Positions 16,137-27,216 of a stretch of DNA of 64,000 nucleotides are shown one piece after another; positions within the stretch are counted from its first letter, which is position 1; the number at the start of each line of letters is the position of its first letter. The notes below the pieces were generated by a model. That model did no database searches, was not told where the DNA came from, and was given only the letters and a program-made list of their open reading frames with translations. Source of the stretch: an uncultured Clostridia bacterium (GTDB lineage Bacteria; Bacillota; Clostridia; Christensenellales; Borkfalkiaceae); NCBI GenBank assembly GCA_949282385.1, contig CASDOP010000005.1, positions 1-64,000 on the forward strand, read 5' to 3'. The translations under genes and the position numbers were made by a program.

Positions 16137-17207
16137 ATGCGTTCTGATAAAAAAGATAAAAAATTAAAAGACAAAACTCCCGACCGCAACGCGTACGGGG
16201 ATAAGTCTGCATCGGGCGCAGAAAACGTCCGAAAGACGGACGGAAGAGCGCAGGGCGAGCAAACTGCTCCCCGCGCCGTGTCGGATGAAACTTTAAAGTC
16301 AAAAAAGTCATCCGTCGGAAAAACTGACGGGGAAAAGATTGCCGAAAGGGATAAAAAAGCCGACTTGAACGGGCAAAAAGCCGATGGCGAAAAGACTTGC
16401 GAAAACAAAAACGAAGTTAAGCCGAAGCGCGGCGCGCGCGTTCCCGTCGTAGCGACGGTCTGCGTCGGCGACGGAAAGAAAACAGGCAAAGTGCGTTCGG
16501 GCGTATGGTATGGCGAAGACGGCGGCGAAATAGGTCGCTTTGCCTTAAAAGACGGCGCCGTCCTGCTTGAAGAAGGGGGCATAAAGGTAGCCGTCCTCGA
16601 CGAAAACGATAACATCTTCGACAACGAGGGAAGGTATGTCGCGACGATAAAGCGCTTTCCCGCGCTTTTATGCGCACTCATAGCTCTTGCGGCCGCGGCG
16701 ATAATTGCGTTTTCGGTCTGCCTCGGGGCGTATTTTATGAAAAGTTCGGGAAGCGTAATTTATCCCGACTATGCTCCCGTCATGTTCGTGGCGGACGCGG
16801 CGGGTGAAAATCTCGACGGAAATCACAACCTCAGCGTATTTTACAACGACCTTTTCGGCACGCAGAAAATAGCTCCTGGAATGAGCGGAAGTTATGCTTT
16901 TACCGTGCGCAACGAAAACGAGAATGTCATCGAATTTTCTATTTCGTTCTCTTGCGAAAACGATTACGGAATAGACATTGCTTATTCGCTCAGCCGCGAC
17001 GGCGCCGTGCTCAGCGGGTCCGAAGAAAAGGTTTCGGCAGAGCAGGTCGGTGTGCGCAATCTTACAATTCAGCCCCTTTCCGAAACTGTTTTCGTGCTTA
17101 ATTGGGAATGGCGGGACGACGATAAAACGGATACCGCCGCGGGACAGAACGGGGCGACTTACAGATTGGATATAACTTTTACTGCGCAGGTGTGGCAAGG
17201 TGATTAA
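16137..17207 (+). CDS. Membrane-anchored TasA-like protein with long charged cytoplasmic head
   Basis: 356 residues. Residues 1-105 are Lys/Asp/Glu-rich low-complexity sequence (KKDKKLKDKTPDRN and similar). About 105-180 form a small folded part, and 181-203 a membrane helix (ALLCALIALAAAAIIAFSV). The outer part (about 205-356) is beta-rich, with a segment typical of TasA-like proteins: PGMSGSYAFTVRNENENVIEFSISFS. The N-terminal charged head is not a normal signal peptide, so it probably stays membrane-bound with the TasA-like domain outside, perhaps as a fibre anchor. Its stop overlaps the next sipW by eight bases, so they are coupled. Confidence 0.6.
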   Translation: MRSDKKDKKLKDKTPDRNAYGDKSASGAENVRKTDGRAQGEQTAPRAVSDETLKSKKSSVGKTDGEKIAERDKKADLNGQKADGEKTCENKNEVKPKRGARVPVVATVCVGDGKKTGKVRSGVWYGEDGGEIGRFALKDGAVLLEEGGIKVAVLDENDNIFDNEGRYVATIKRFPALLCALIALAAAAIIAFSVCLGAYFMKSSGSVIYPDYAPVMFVADAAGENLDGNHNLSVFYNDLFGTQKIAPGMSGSYAFTVRNENENVIEFSISFSCENDYGIDIAYSLSRDGAVLSGSEEKVSAEQVGVRNLTIQPLSETVFVLNWEWRDDDKTDTAAGQNGATYRLDITFTAQVWQGD

Positions 17208-17739
17208 GGCGATTAAAGCGGCGCTGCGCACCATTATAGTAATCGTGTGTCTGTTGCTGTTGTCTTACAATATCTATGTTATCGTGGCAAGGTATGCGTT
17301 CGGCGACGAAGCTCCGTCCATTTTCGGCTATACGAGCGCGACTGTGGCTTCGTGGAGCATGGACGACGGCGACGGGGACGACATAAAAAAGGGCGACCTC
17401 GTTATAGTTCGCGCGCAGGATAACTATGCCGAGGGCGATATAATCATGTTCAGGAGCGGCAACGAGTTCGTTACGCACAGAATAATTGAGGTTTCGCCCT
17501 ACGGTTACATAACCAAGGGGGACGCAAACGACGCTGCGGACTTTGAACCAGTCGTTCATTCGGCGGTAAAAGGCAAAGTCGTAGCCGTGCTGGGAGGCGC
17601 GGGCAATTTCGTCGGGTTCGTCCGCACGCCCGTCGGAATAATTACGATAATCGCCGTCGGCGCGGCGCTGTGGATCGTTACGGGACTTATAGCCTCATTG
17701 GCGGAAAAGAAAGCTGATAAAAATAAAGATGAAGATTAA
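17200..17739 (+). CDS. Second SipW-type signal peptidase I
   Basis: 179 residues, the usual SipW size. N-terminal helix (about 8-30), catalytic Ser53 in ASWSMDDG, His93 in FVTHRIIEV, then GDANDAADF and a C-terminal helix (about 145-167). It lacks the long extension of the first copy. The GTG start overlaps the preceding gene, and its own end overlaps the following substrate gene by eleven bases. This suggests the peptidase and its clients are made in fixed ratio. Confidence 0.86.
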   Translation: MIKAIKAALRTIIVIVCLLLLSYNIYVIVARYAFGDEAPSIFGYTSATVASWSMDDGDGDDIKKGDLVIVRAQDNYAEGDIIMFRSGNEFVTHRIIEVSPYGYITKGDANDAADFEPVVHSAVKGKVVAVLGGAGNFVGFVRTPVGIITIIAVGAALWIVTGLIASLAEKKADKNKDED

Positions 17740-19057
17740 AAAATATCCGTTAATTGCATATCTTTTTTGTCTTCTCGCCGTAAGCGTTTTGTTTACAGGC
17801 GTTACTTTCGCGCGCTATAAAAGCGCGAATTCTGCAAATTTAAGCTCTTCGCTCGCCGCATACGGCTGTTCGTACACTATAGACGACATTTCCACGACAT
17901 CCATACCGAACGTAAGCTATTGGCTTACGGAAAGCGACGGAACAGGCGCGGCAAGCACGCCGCGCACCATGCGCTTCACGCTGAGAAATTACACCGAGGG
18001 CAGAGTGAGCGAGGTGGACGTGGACGGCAGTCTGCGCGTTTACATGCCTGCAGAAATTGCAGACAAAATGGCTTTTCAGATAGCCGAAACGGGCGCGGAC
18101 GGGAACATCATTTCATACACTCCCGAAGTCGTTCTCGGCGAACTGATATATGAGGGCGGAAGCTATAAAAATTATAATTCCGAGAGCGTTTATACGGGCA
18201 ATTTCAAGGACTATTACGACAGCGGCGAAGGCAAGAACGGCGAAGAGGAAAATCTCACGGTGCAGGGTACGCTCGGCGGTTCGGGCGAAAGGGTACTCAA
18301 AGCCGAAAACTCGGGCGGTTCGGGCGTAGCTGTGACGATTACCGCTCAGAGCCTCGTTTCGCGATATTGCATAGGCTATCATCGCGGCAAGAGCGAGGAA
18401 GATTACTCCGCTCAGCTGTTCATAGACCTTGAAAAGGAAGTGGATTACTATACGATAGACTTCGCTCTTCCGTCCATGAAATTCACTGCGGCGGAAGGCA
18501 GGCAGAGCCGGGAATATATTCTTTACATGACGCTCACGGACAGAATTATTTCCGACGAGATGTCCGCAAGCTGGGACCAGACAAACGATAAATGGATAAC
18601 TTCTCCGCCGAAATCTCAAAGCGAGGCTTATTACTACAACGGCGCGAAAGTTTTAGGGTATCACTTCGAGCAGACGCCGCAGTACGCCGACGGCTCGGGA
18701 AGCACTAACGTGCGCGTTACGTGCGCATACGATTTCAGCGGCGGTTTTACCGTGTCGCTGCAGCACATCGCGCCCATCGAAGAGGCGTCTGCGGCGAGCT
18801 ATGTCCACGCCATTATTTTCGGCGGCAAACAATATGTAACTTACAATCCGTCGGAGGCGGAAGAGTTTTCTTTCGGCGCGCAGACGGGTATGTGCGACAA
18901 TCAGAACGGTGCGAGGGAAATAGTCATTTCATCGCTGTACGTCAATCCGCTTTCCCGCAAGGAAAGCGACGGAAGCGTTACGTCTTTCGGCATATACGAA
19001 GCCCTCGCGAAGAGCTACGACGTGCGCTACTCCGCGCTGTTTGAGCAGGCGTCTTAA
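17729..19057 (+). CDS. Large SipW-dependent secreted protein
   Basis: 442 residues. Basic start MKIKKYP, one hydrophobic helix, then TGVTFARYKSANSANL, closely matching the processing region of the TasA-like protein at 15273. The mature part is long, beta-rich and rich in Ser, Tyr and Asp, with no recognisable enzymatic motif. It may be an adaptor or minor fibre subunit. A single Cys near residue 50 follows the processing region (YGCSYTI). It sits between the second sipW and the beta-helix protein in one operon. Confidence 0.62.
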   Translation: MKIKKYPLIAYLFCLLAVSVLFTGVTFARYKSANSANLSSSLAAYGCSYTIDDISTTSIPNVSYWLTESDGTGAASTPRTMRFTLRNYTEGRVSEVDVDGSLRVYMPAEIADKMAFQIAETGADGNIISYTPEVVLGELIYEGGSYKNYNSESVYTGNFKDYYDSGEGKNGEEENLTVQGTLGGSGERVLKAENSGGSGVAVTITAQSLVSRYCIGYHRGKSEEDYSAQLFIDLEKEVDYYTIDFALPSMKFTAAEGRQSREYILYMTLTDRIISDEMSASWDQTNDKWITSPPKSQSEAYYYNGAKVLGYHFEQTPQYADGSGSTNVRVTCAYDFSGGFTVSLQHIAPIEEASAASYVHAIIFGGKQYVTYNPSEAEEFSFGAQTGMCDNQNGAREIVISSLYVNPLSRKESDGSVTSFGIYEALAKSYDVRYSALFEQAS

Positions 19058-19066
19058 GGGGGGGAT

Positions 19067-22000
19067 ATGAAAGGTAAAATCAGAGTTATTCTCATTTACG
19101 TTCTCGCCGCGCTCGTAATGGCTACAATGCTCACGGCTACGGTAACTTTCGGCAGGTATTCGGGGGAATACAGTCCCGAAGGCAGCTACGGCGGCGACGT
19201 TGAATATGTAGTTTCCAATCAGGTTGAAATTTCATCCGTAGAGGAATTTTTTGCGGCGATAGAAAACGGTTACGGCAATATCATCATCGCCGACGAAATG
19301 GATAATCCCCTCATAATTTCAGGCGGGGTTAACGATATACATTCCGACCTCGTAATAGACCTCAACGGCCACGAAATTCAGCGAAACAACAAACAGCCCC
19401 TTTTAAATCTCGCGAGCGGCGTGCGCCTTACCATAATCGATACCTCCGAAGAGGGAGGCGGCAGTTTCTACAATCCCGTAGGCGGCGTTCTTCAGGTCAG
19501 CGGCGGCACGCTCACCGTGTCGGCGGGACTTTTTGAAAGCGGTCCGAGAAACGGCGAGGGCGCAAGTCTGAGCGAATATGCGGCTTTTTCCGGCAACTCG
19601 TGGTCTACGCCTTACGGCGCGCAAATTGTCGGGGACGTCAGCGTGTCCATGGACAGCTCGGACGGAGGCAAAATTTCTGCGGATATGCCCGTCATAGTGC
19701 CGGGCGTCAGCTTTGAAGGTCAGGGCGAAACCGCGCATAAAAGCGTCAACGGCAACATGTATTTTTACGCAGGTTACGGCAACAACGCTTATGTCGGGGA
19801 AGATACTTACCTTTATTTCACTCTCGATGACAAGACCGTGCAGAATTCGTCTATAACGACCGAAGGCAGCGCGGATTATTTATACAGTTATTACCTCACA
19901 CGCCTTTCGGACGGAAATTACGCTTATAACGCAAATTCGCAGAGCGAAAGCGACCAGAACGTCAAGGTTACTATTTACGTTTACGGCAACGTTAAGGGCA
20001 GCGCGACAGAAACGGGCAAAAGCTATTCGGCGATAAGCATGCAGAGCGGAAATCTGTATGTGCGCGGAGGAAATTATCAGTCGTATTTCGGCGTAGGCTC
20101 TACTTATTGCGTAAACGCTACGGGCGGATATATGTCGGTGGAAAGCGGAGATTTTTACGCTTTCGATGACGGAGTTTGCATAAACTGCAACTATAACGGC
20201 AGGGACGAACAGAAGGAATATCTGCGCGTAAGCAACGGCATGTTCAGTTCCGAAAAGGGAAATACGATAAGCGTCGAGGAAGGCAGAGTGCTCGTTTCGG
20301 GCGGGCAGTTCGTAAAAAACGCAAGTGAGTTTGCCGCTTCGGATTTCGACGCGAATAATTCGGTTATATACATGAGCGGCGGTTCGCTGACGCTGGGCAG
20401 TTCGTCCACGGTAGGTTTCACCATTTACGGCGACGGCATTAACGGAATATATGCCGATGAAGGAGCGGGCGTTCAGGTCAACAACGCCGACTTTGAATTT
20501 TTGTCCGCTGCGGCATATGCCCTGGCGAACGCGGATAACAGCGTAAGCTATGTGCGCGGCATATATTCGGGCGGCGGCACCGTTACCTGCAACGGCAGCA
20601 CGCAGATAATAATAGGCGACTGCGGCACGGCGACTTCGGGCGGCAGTTCCAACATAGGCATTCACGCCGATGGCGGCAGGGTGGAATGTAAAGGCACAAC
20701 GCTCATCTCGGTCAGCAGAACGGAGGGCGCTGTGGCAGGTAAAAGCAATTACGGCATATTTGCGGACAGCGGTACGGTCGACTGCGAGGGCAGCGTTGAC
20801 ATTTCTGTCTGCGGTTCGCTTTCCACGGGCATTTATGCCAACGGCGGCAACGTTGCCATAGGCGGCGAGCAAATGGAAGACAGCTTCGATTGTTTTGTAA
20901 AAATGCCGCAAAACGATAAAACTCTTTCAAGTACGGCAGTCAGCGCTATAGGCGGCGACATAGATTTTTATGCGAATGAGGCAAAGATAACTTCAAACGG
21001 TCTGGGCGTTACCGTGGGCGGCGGCAACGTAACTTTCGGCGACGAGGTGCGCAGCGTTTCCCTTACCGCCGAACGCGGTACGGCGCTGTATATTTACGGC
21101 GGTTCGCTCAATCTCGTCGGAAACAATACCACGCTCAATATTTCGAGTACTATTGAAGAAGGCACGTCATGGGCGACAGACAGCAGCGAAGGTTCTTCCG
21201 GTCAGACGAACACGGGCGTAAACATTTATAACGGCGTGTATATTCAGGGCGGTTCGCTCAATTCCGCCGGTACTTTCAATGTGGACCATAACGGCTTAGC
21301 CAATACCTTCGGCGGCAGCGACATGATAAAGAGTTATGCCGTCAGGGTGGAAGGAACGCAAGCCGCGTCTGCGAGCGTAGACATAGCTTACGGCACTATA
21401 AAAAACAGCGTGGGCGGCGGCATATACGTAAAGGGCGGCAGCCTGAGCGCGGGATCTTCGGCGGGGACAACTACCATAAATTCTGAAGGCTACGCCATAG
21501 CCATGCGAGGAAACGCCGCGGAAGACACGGCGAGCATAAGCGGAAAAATAGTCCTCGAAACGACAAAGTCAGCCGCAATTTACATTACGGGCGGTTCACT
21601 CACCTTTAACCAAGGTTCTGATGCTACTATAACTTCAGTGATAGACGCAAGCTATACTTTCTGCAACAACGCGGATACAGTGTCCTACGACGGTATTTAT
21701 ATCAACGCAGGTTCGCTCATAGCGGACGGCACTGTCAATATTACCCATACGGGACTTGAGAACGATGCCTACGGCAACGGCGAAAATAGCGGACTGACGG
21801 CAGACAGCGCATACCGCGATTTCAAAATAAAAAGCTATGCCGTGCGCGTAGACGGAGCAGACGATACAGAGGTACGCATGCTGAAAGGAGAAATAATCAA
21901 TTCTTCAGGAGGCGGCGTGTATGTTTCGGGCGGTAAGGTTACTCTCGGCTCGCAAGACGCGCAGTCCGATTTAAGCGTTAAAGCTACGGGCAATCAGATT

Positions 22001-22855
22001 TTTACAAGCGATTATTACAGCATAAGCGGCGCGGCGAAGAACTGGGGATACAAACTGCCCTCGAAGGGCGGACCAGCGGTGAAAGTGGACGGCGGTCGTA
22101 TAGACATTTACTACGGAACTTATTCTTCCGCGCAGGGCGACGGAATTGTGCTTAAAAACGGTACGGTAAACGTGTACGGCGGCACTTTCACGGGCGCTGA
22201 CATATATAAAGGCGCCGACACATACGATACGATGATATGCGGTCCCGGCGCGTCGTATTGCCTTAAGGTATTCGGCGGAACGGCAAATATTTCGGGCGGA
22301 ACTTTCGGCAGCGCAAAGGATGCTTCGTCGGCGATAAGCGGCAGCGGTGCGTTCGTCATGGGTACGTCGGGAACAGATAAGGGCGTTGCAAACATCAGCG
22401 GGGGCGTATTCAACGTTGCCGGTCAGGCGGCGTTCAGTATTTATCAGTACGCCGAGGTTACTTTCGGGAAAGCAAACACAGCTTCGGACATTTACCTTCG
22501 CGGCTACGCAGCAGGGCTTGTCGTGGAAGAAACCAAGTCGGGTAACATTCATCTCGATACTCAAATTACCGTAGTGATATACGACGGCGAGTTCCGCGGT
22601 TACAGATCCAGCGGCGGCGACGGAATCTGGACGGGCAACGTCTATGCCGATTTCAGGATATACGGCGGAGAATTCTTCGGCGAAACGCGCAACGGTCTGA
22701 ATGTGGGCGGCGGTACTGTTCAAATTTATGGCGGTAAGTTCTACGGCTACAACGCAAATGCTGTAAACGGAAACTATTCTGCCGTAAACGCAACGCGCCA
22801 CGACACAACAGAAACTGTAGACGGAAAGAATTACAACTTGGCAGAATTTGTTTAA
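19067..22855 (+). CDS. Very large secreted beta-helix surface protein, SipW-type N-terminus
   Basis: 1262 residues. The N-terminus (MKGKIRVILIYVLAALVMAT, then TVTFGRYSGEY) copies the SipW-type processing pattern of its neighbours. The remainder is built of short irregular repeats around G-G-S/T-L/V-x-V/A-x-G (GGTLTVSAG, GGSLTLGSS, GGSLNLVGN, GGKVTLGSQ, GGTVQIYGG), typical of right-handed parallel beta-helix (pectate-lyase-like) folds. The opening DLVIDLNGHEIQ is a common first strand in such proteins. No catalytic residues, LPXTG signal or C-terminal anchor are visible. It is probably an adhesin or cell-surface/matrix component. Two near-identical sections (around 21290-21430 and 21740-21920, both with KSYAVRV) indicate internal duplication. 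Confidence 0.7.
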   Translation: MKGKIRVILIYVLAALVMATMLTATVTFGRYSGEYSPEGSYGGDVEYVVSNQVEISSVEEFFAAIENGYGNIIIADEMDNPLIISGGVNDIHSDLVIDLNGHEIQRNNKQPLLNLASGVRLTIIDTSEEGGGSFYNPVGGVLQVSGGTLTVSAGLFESGPRNGEGASLSEYAAFSGNSWSTPYGAQIVGDVSVSMDSSDGGKISADMPVIVPGVSFEGQGETAHKSVNGNMYFYAGYGNNAYVGEDTYLYFTLDDKTVQNSSITTEGSADYLYSYYLTRLSDGNYAYNANSQSESDQNVKVTIYVYGNVKGSATETGKSYSAISMQSGNLYVRGGNYQSYFGVGSTYCVNATGGYMSVESGDFYAFDDGVCINCNYNGRDEQKEYLRVSNGMFSSEKGNTISVEEGRVLVSGGQFVKNASEFAASDFDANNSVIYMSGGSLTLGSSSTVGFTIYGDGINGIYADEGAGVQVNNADFEFLSAAAYALANADNSVSYVRGIYSGGGTVTCNGSTQIIIGDCGTATSGGSSNIGIHADGGRVECKGTTLISVSRTEGAVAGKSNYGIFADSGTVDCEGSVDISVCGSLSTGIYANGGNVAIGGEQMEDSFDCFVKMPQNDKTLSSTAVSAIGGDIDFYANEAKITSNGLGVTVGGGNVTFGDEVRSVSLTAERGTALYIYGGSLNLVGNNTTLNISSTIEEGTSWATDSSEGSSGQTNTGVNIYNGVYIQGGSLNSAGTFNVDHNGLANTFGGSDMIKSYAVRVEGTQAASASVDIAYGTIKNSVGGGIYVKGGSLSAGSSAGTTTINSEGYAIAMRGNAAEDTASISGKIVLETTKSAAIYITGGSLTFNQGSDATITSVIDASYTFCNNADTVSYDGIYINAGSLIADGTVNITHTGLENDAYGNGENSGLTADSAYRDFKIKSYAVRVDGADDTEVRMLKGEIINSSGGGVYVSGGKVTLGSQDAQSDLSVKATGNQIFTSDYYSISGAAKNWGYKLPSKGGPAVKVDGGRIDIYYGTYSSAQGDGIVLKNGTVNVYGGTFTGADIYKGADTYDTMICGPGASYCLKVFGGTANISGGTFGSAKDASSAISGSGAFVMGTSGTDKGVANISGGVFNVAGQAAFSIYQYAEVTFGKANTASDIYLRGYAAGLVVEETKSGNIHLDTQITVVIYDGEFRGYRSSGGDGIWTGNVYADFRIYGGEFFGETRNGLNVGGGTVQIYGGKFYGYNANAVNGNYSAVNATRHDTTETVDGKNYNLAEFV

Positions 22856-22930
22856 GATTGCAAACAAAGTCGGTACGGGTACATTATGATTACGCTTTTC
22901 AGATGGTTATATTGTGCACGATAATGCGAA

Positions 22931-22965
22931 AACAGAGGTCTTATATGACCTCTGTTTTCGTTTTT
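22931..22965 (+). terminator. Terminator of the surface-protein operon
   Basis: Stem AACAGAGGTC (22931-22940) with GACCTCTGTT (22947-22956) and a T-rich tail. Confidence 0.85.
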
Positions 22966-23100
22966 GCCAAAGTTTTTAAGGGTAAGATAATTTGAGTCGG
23001 GCAGTAGCTTTATGCGGGCATAAATTATTTGTGTTTAAGGGGGGGGTGTTTCTTGCGTGCGCGCAGCGCGCAAAAATATGCTTTTGTGTGTAAAACCGAT

Positions 23101-23151
23101 AAAAAATGGGCGGCAGCCGCAAACTTTGTTTGCGGCTGCCGCCCATTTTTT
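23101..23151. terminator. Bidirectional terminator with a 24-bp perfect stem
   Basis: 23101-23124 pairs perfectly with 23128-23151 around a 3-base loop; A and T runs flank it on both sides. It serves the minus-strand gene ending at 23167. Confidence 0.9.
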
Positions 23152-23166
23152 AATTGTATCGGATTT

Positions 23167-23976
23167 TCATTGATCGTAAGTTTTAATTGTGCGGTTTTTC
23201 TCGTTTTCTTCAAAATACGCTACCGAAACGCCGTCCATGACGGCAAGCGTGTAGGCGAGCAGCGGCAGGGTGATGACAAGAGAAACGAACTGCCCGAGGT
23301 ATATCGAGCAAAGCGATATGATTGCGCACATCAGCGCGAGAATGACGAGGTATGCCGCAACGAGCGCGACTGTGTTTTTTACGTTTAAAAACTTTTTCAG
23401 CGGTTGATGTCTGAAGTAAATTAGCCACGTCGAAAAGAGATTTTCGCAAATGATGATAAGCGCAGCGACTATGCACAGCGGAATAATTCCCAATTTCCAG
23501 GTGTTTGCTATAAAAAAGTACAGCGCCAAAAAGAGCATGGCGATAATTACTCTCGCGGCGTTCGCGCCCAGCGTCTTTAAAAATCCGAGGCGTATCGCGT
23601 CGTTTCGTATGCTGTTTCTGCAAAGGCGCGTGGCGTAGGTAAAAGCGAGCGATAAAATGACTATGTAAGAGCAGCAAACCGAAATAAAAATCGCGGCAAA
23701 GTTGTCTATGTTTTCAATGATCACGCCCGCAACGTTGTCGACAAATTTTGTATAAAATTCCGAGGTGAACGATTGCGGCGTGCCCAGAGCGGCAACTGCG
23801 CCGTCGGCGATAACGCGGATTTCGGCTACAGCCTCGGCTGAAAGGTTGGCAATAAGCTGAAAGCCAAAGCCGAGAAGCGAGGCTATAATCACGATGAGCG
23901 CGAGGTAAATCACGCCGCAGGCAGAAAAAAAGTATTTGAAATTACTAAAAAAAGCGCAGAAAGATTTTTTAATCAT
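23167..23976 (-). CDS. Unknown polytopic membrane protein
   Basis: 269 residues with about six hydrophobic segments: residues 18-45, 90-112, 138-158, 165-182, 200-222 and 225-245. It begins MIKKSFCAFFSNFKYFFSACG and ends in a basic tail. I recognise no family motif; it resembles the general DUF-type integral membrane proteins that are common in clostridia. It stands alone on the minus strand between the surface operon and the collagen-like gene. A TATAAT-like box lies near 24144-24149 on its strand, but a -35 box at the right distance is not clear. Confidence 0.65.
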   Translation of the reverse strand: MIKKSFCAFFSNFKYFFSACGVIYLALIVIIASLLGFGFQLIANLSAEAVAEIRVIADGAVAALGTPQSFTSEFYTKFVDNVAGVIIENIDNFAAIFISVCCSYIVILSLAFTYATRLCRNSIRNDAIRLGFLKTLGANAARVIIAMLFLALYFFIANTWKLGIIPLCIVAALIIICENLFSTWLIYFRHQPLKKFLNVKNTVALVAAYLVILALMCAIISLCSIYLGQFVSLVITLPLLAYTLAVMDGVSVAYFEENEKNRTIKTYDQ

Positions 23977-25335
<1,359 letters not shown>

Positions 25336-25434
25336 ACTCGTTTTAAGTCATAATCATTCAACGTGACTATGAAATAAGTGTGCGCGTGCATATATGCGCA
25401 TGCTAATATGTGAATGGTGCGCAATGGCGCAGGC

Positions 25435-25676
25435 ATACGGGCATTTTTGCGTCGCGGGGCGGGTAAAAAACCCCCCCGCCGGGGCGTTTTTTTAAAAATT
25501 AGTTCCCCAAAATAGGTTGAAAAAAAATTTTTAAAAAATTTATTTGCTATAATCCCCAACTTTTCAACCAAAATTTTTATAAATTTTTGTTTCACATATT
25601 TTGGCGTCATAATTTTTTAATAATTTGCAGGGCGCGCGGCGTATTTACCCCCCGCGCGACGCAAAAATGCCCGTAT
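25435..25676. repeat. Inverted repeat with 22-bp identical arms
   Basis: Arms 25435-25456 and 25655-25676 are exact inverted copies and the similarity continues inward through a G-rich stretch and TAAA. Between them lies a second, inner pair (GGTTGAAAA 25515-25523 with TTTTCAACC 25561-25569) in very A/T-rich sequence, and a GC hairpin with T run (about 25454-25493) that can end the collagen transcript. No ORF. It may be a small transposon-like element or two opposed terminators. Confidence 0.6.
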
Positions 25677-25713
25677 AGCAAATTCGCCTCATCAGGCTTT
25701 AAGGAATAAAATT

Positions 25714-26640
25714 ATGATATATTCAAGCATGGAAAAACTTGTCGCCTCTACTCCTTTGGTGGAGCTTTCGTCTTTTGCCTCGGCTCGCTCCGCCGTGGCT
25801 AAAATCATAGCAAAAGTGGAATTTTTCAATCCGGCAGGCTCGGTAAAGGACAGAGTGGCAAAACATATGCTCGACAGGGCGGAAAAGGAAGGGCTTATCC
25901 GCAAGGGCGCGACCATCATAGAGCCGACCTCGGGCAACACGGGCATAGGTCTTGCCGCGATAGGCGCGGTCAGGGGATACAAAGTCATTCTGACTATGCC
26001 CGAAACAATGAGCATAGAGCGCCGCAACCTCATAAAGGCTTACGGCGCGGAAATAGTGCTTACGGACGGCAAAAAGGGCATGAGCGGCGCCATTGAAAAG
26101 GCGCAGGAAATTGCCGCGGCTACAAAAGGTTCGTTTATACCCGACCAGTTCTCCAATCCCGCCAATCCCGAGGCGCATTACCTCACAACGGGTCCCGAAA
26201 TCTGGGAGGGTACGGAAGGCTGCGTGGACGTATTCGTCGCGGGCGTAGGCACGGGCGGAACTATTACGGGCGTGGGAAGATATCTCAAAGAGTGTAATCC
26301 CGACGTTAAAATAATCGCCGTAGAACCTGCTTCCTCCCCCGTACTTTCTGGCGGAAAGGCGGGCGCGCACGGACTTCAGGGTATAGGCGCAGGCTTCGTT
26401 CCCGACGCTCTCGACACGAACATCTACGATGAAATTATAACTGTAACCGAAGAGCAGGCTTACGCTGCGGGCAGACAGCTCGGAAAGTGCGAAGGCATGC
26501 TTGTGGGCATTTCTTCGGGCGCTGCGCTGCACGCCGCCGCCGAGGTCGCCGCAAGGGAGGAGATGAGGGGCAAAAATATCGTCGTTCTCCTGCCCGATAC
26601 CGGCGACAGATACCTTTCAACGCCCATGTTTGCGCAGTAA
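25714..26640 (+). CDS. cysK: Cysteine synthase A (O-acetylserine sulfhydrylase)
   Basis: 308 residues, the normal length. This PLP enzyme makes cysteine from O-acetylserine and sulfide. Visible are the PLP lysine in [11 protein letters not shown] (about residue 44), the phosphate/substrate loop [12 protein letters not shown], the [13 protein letters not shown] glycine loop that holds the PLP phosphate, and the [11 protein letters not shown]-terminal motif. AAGGAA precedes the ATG. No serine acetyltransferase or regulator is adjacent, and no T-box or SAM leader is seen upstream. Single-gene unit. Confidence 0.95.
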   Translation: MIYSSMEKLVASTPLVELSSFASARSAVAKIIAKVEFFNPAGSVKDRVAKHMLDRAEKEGLIRKGATIIEPTSGNTGIGLAAIGAVRGYKVILTMPETMSIERRNLIKAYGAEIVLTDGKKGMSGAIEKAQEIAAATKGSFIPDQFSNPANPEAHYLTTGPEIWEGTEGCVDVFVAGVGTGGTITGVGRYLKECNPDVKIIAVEPASSPVLSGGKAGAHGLQGIGAGFVPDALDTNIYDEIITVTEEQAYAAGRQLGKCEGMLVGISSGAALHAAAEVAAREEMRGKNIVVLLPDTGDRYLSTPMFAQ

Positions 26641-27150
26641 AATATTTTTTGTGCTTGTGCAGCAAGATAGTCTTAAATCGCGCAATTCGTTCTTAAAATT
26701 TAATTCGACATGGATTTTCCTGAACTGAAACCGCGCTATTGAATATTGTAAATTAATATTAAATATGCCGCGCCGACGATTTTGTCGGCGCGGCTGCACT
26801 TTGCAGGCGATTTTGTCGGCGCGGCTGCAATTTTATCTTTATTTAAAACGACGGATGATTTGCGTAAATCGAGCGTGAGGGGTATCGTTAACGCCGAGCA
26901 AAGGTAGGGGAGAACGGCGAAAGCGCAACAGAGGAGAGCGGGGCAGCGTAAGATTGGAAACGGCGCAAAAGCGTGCGCGAGAGGACAGGACAGCGTGAGA
27001 GATTGGGTATATCGATATATTAGCAGATTAGAACGTCGACCGCGCAGTAGGAATGTCGATTGCAAAGGAGGAACGCGCCCACGCAGGCGGGACAGAACGG
27101 CGACAACATGAACGGCGGAGAAAAAATATAATTTTTTAATCGCTGAAATA
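26641..27150. other. Long intergenic region before malic enzyme
   Basis: Holds a terminator hairpin (GCCGCGCCGAC / GTCGGCGCGGC, 26766-26793). A second copy of its right arm with flanks (CGATTTTGTCGGCGCGGCTG) follows at about 26811. Beyond it, 26875-27120 is unusually purine-rich on the plus strand with no credible ORF on either strand. Confidence 0.55.
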
Positions 27151-27153
27151 TAT

Positions 27154-27181
27154 TTGTGTTTGGCGACGGATGTGATATAAT
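27154..27181 (+). promoter_or_regulatory. Malic enzyme promoter
   Basis: TTGTGT 27154-27159, 16-bp spacer, TATAAT 27176-27181. Confidence 0.6.
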
Positions 27182-27216
27182 GTACAGGTAAATTCAACTT
27201 CAGAGGAGTTTTCACA

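Noticed and set aside
25336..25713. T-box or SAM leader before cysK
   Set aside because: No TGGN T-box sequence or SAM-I core; the region is an inverted repeat with terminator-like hairpins.
26736..27215. Minus-strand ORF of 159 residues before malic enzyme
   Set aside because: It is produced by the purine-rich plus strand, crosses the malic enzyme promoter and has no recognisable domain or ribosome site.
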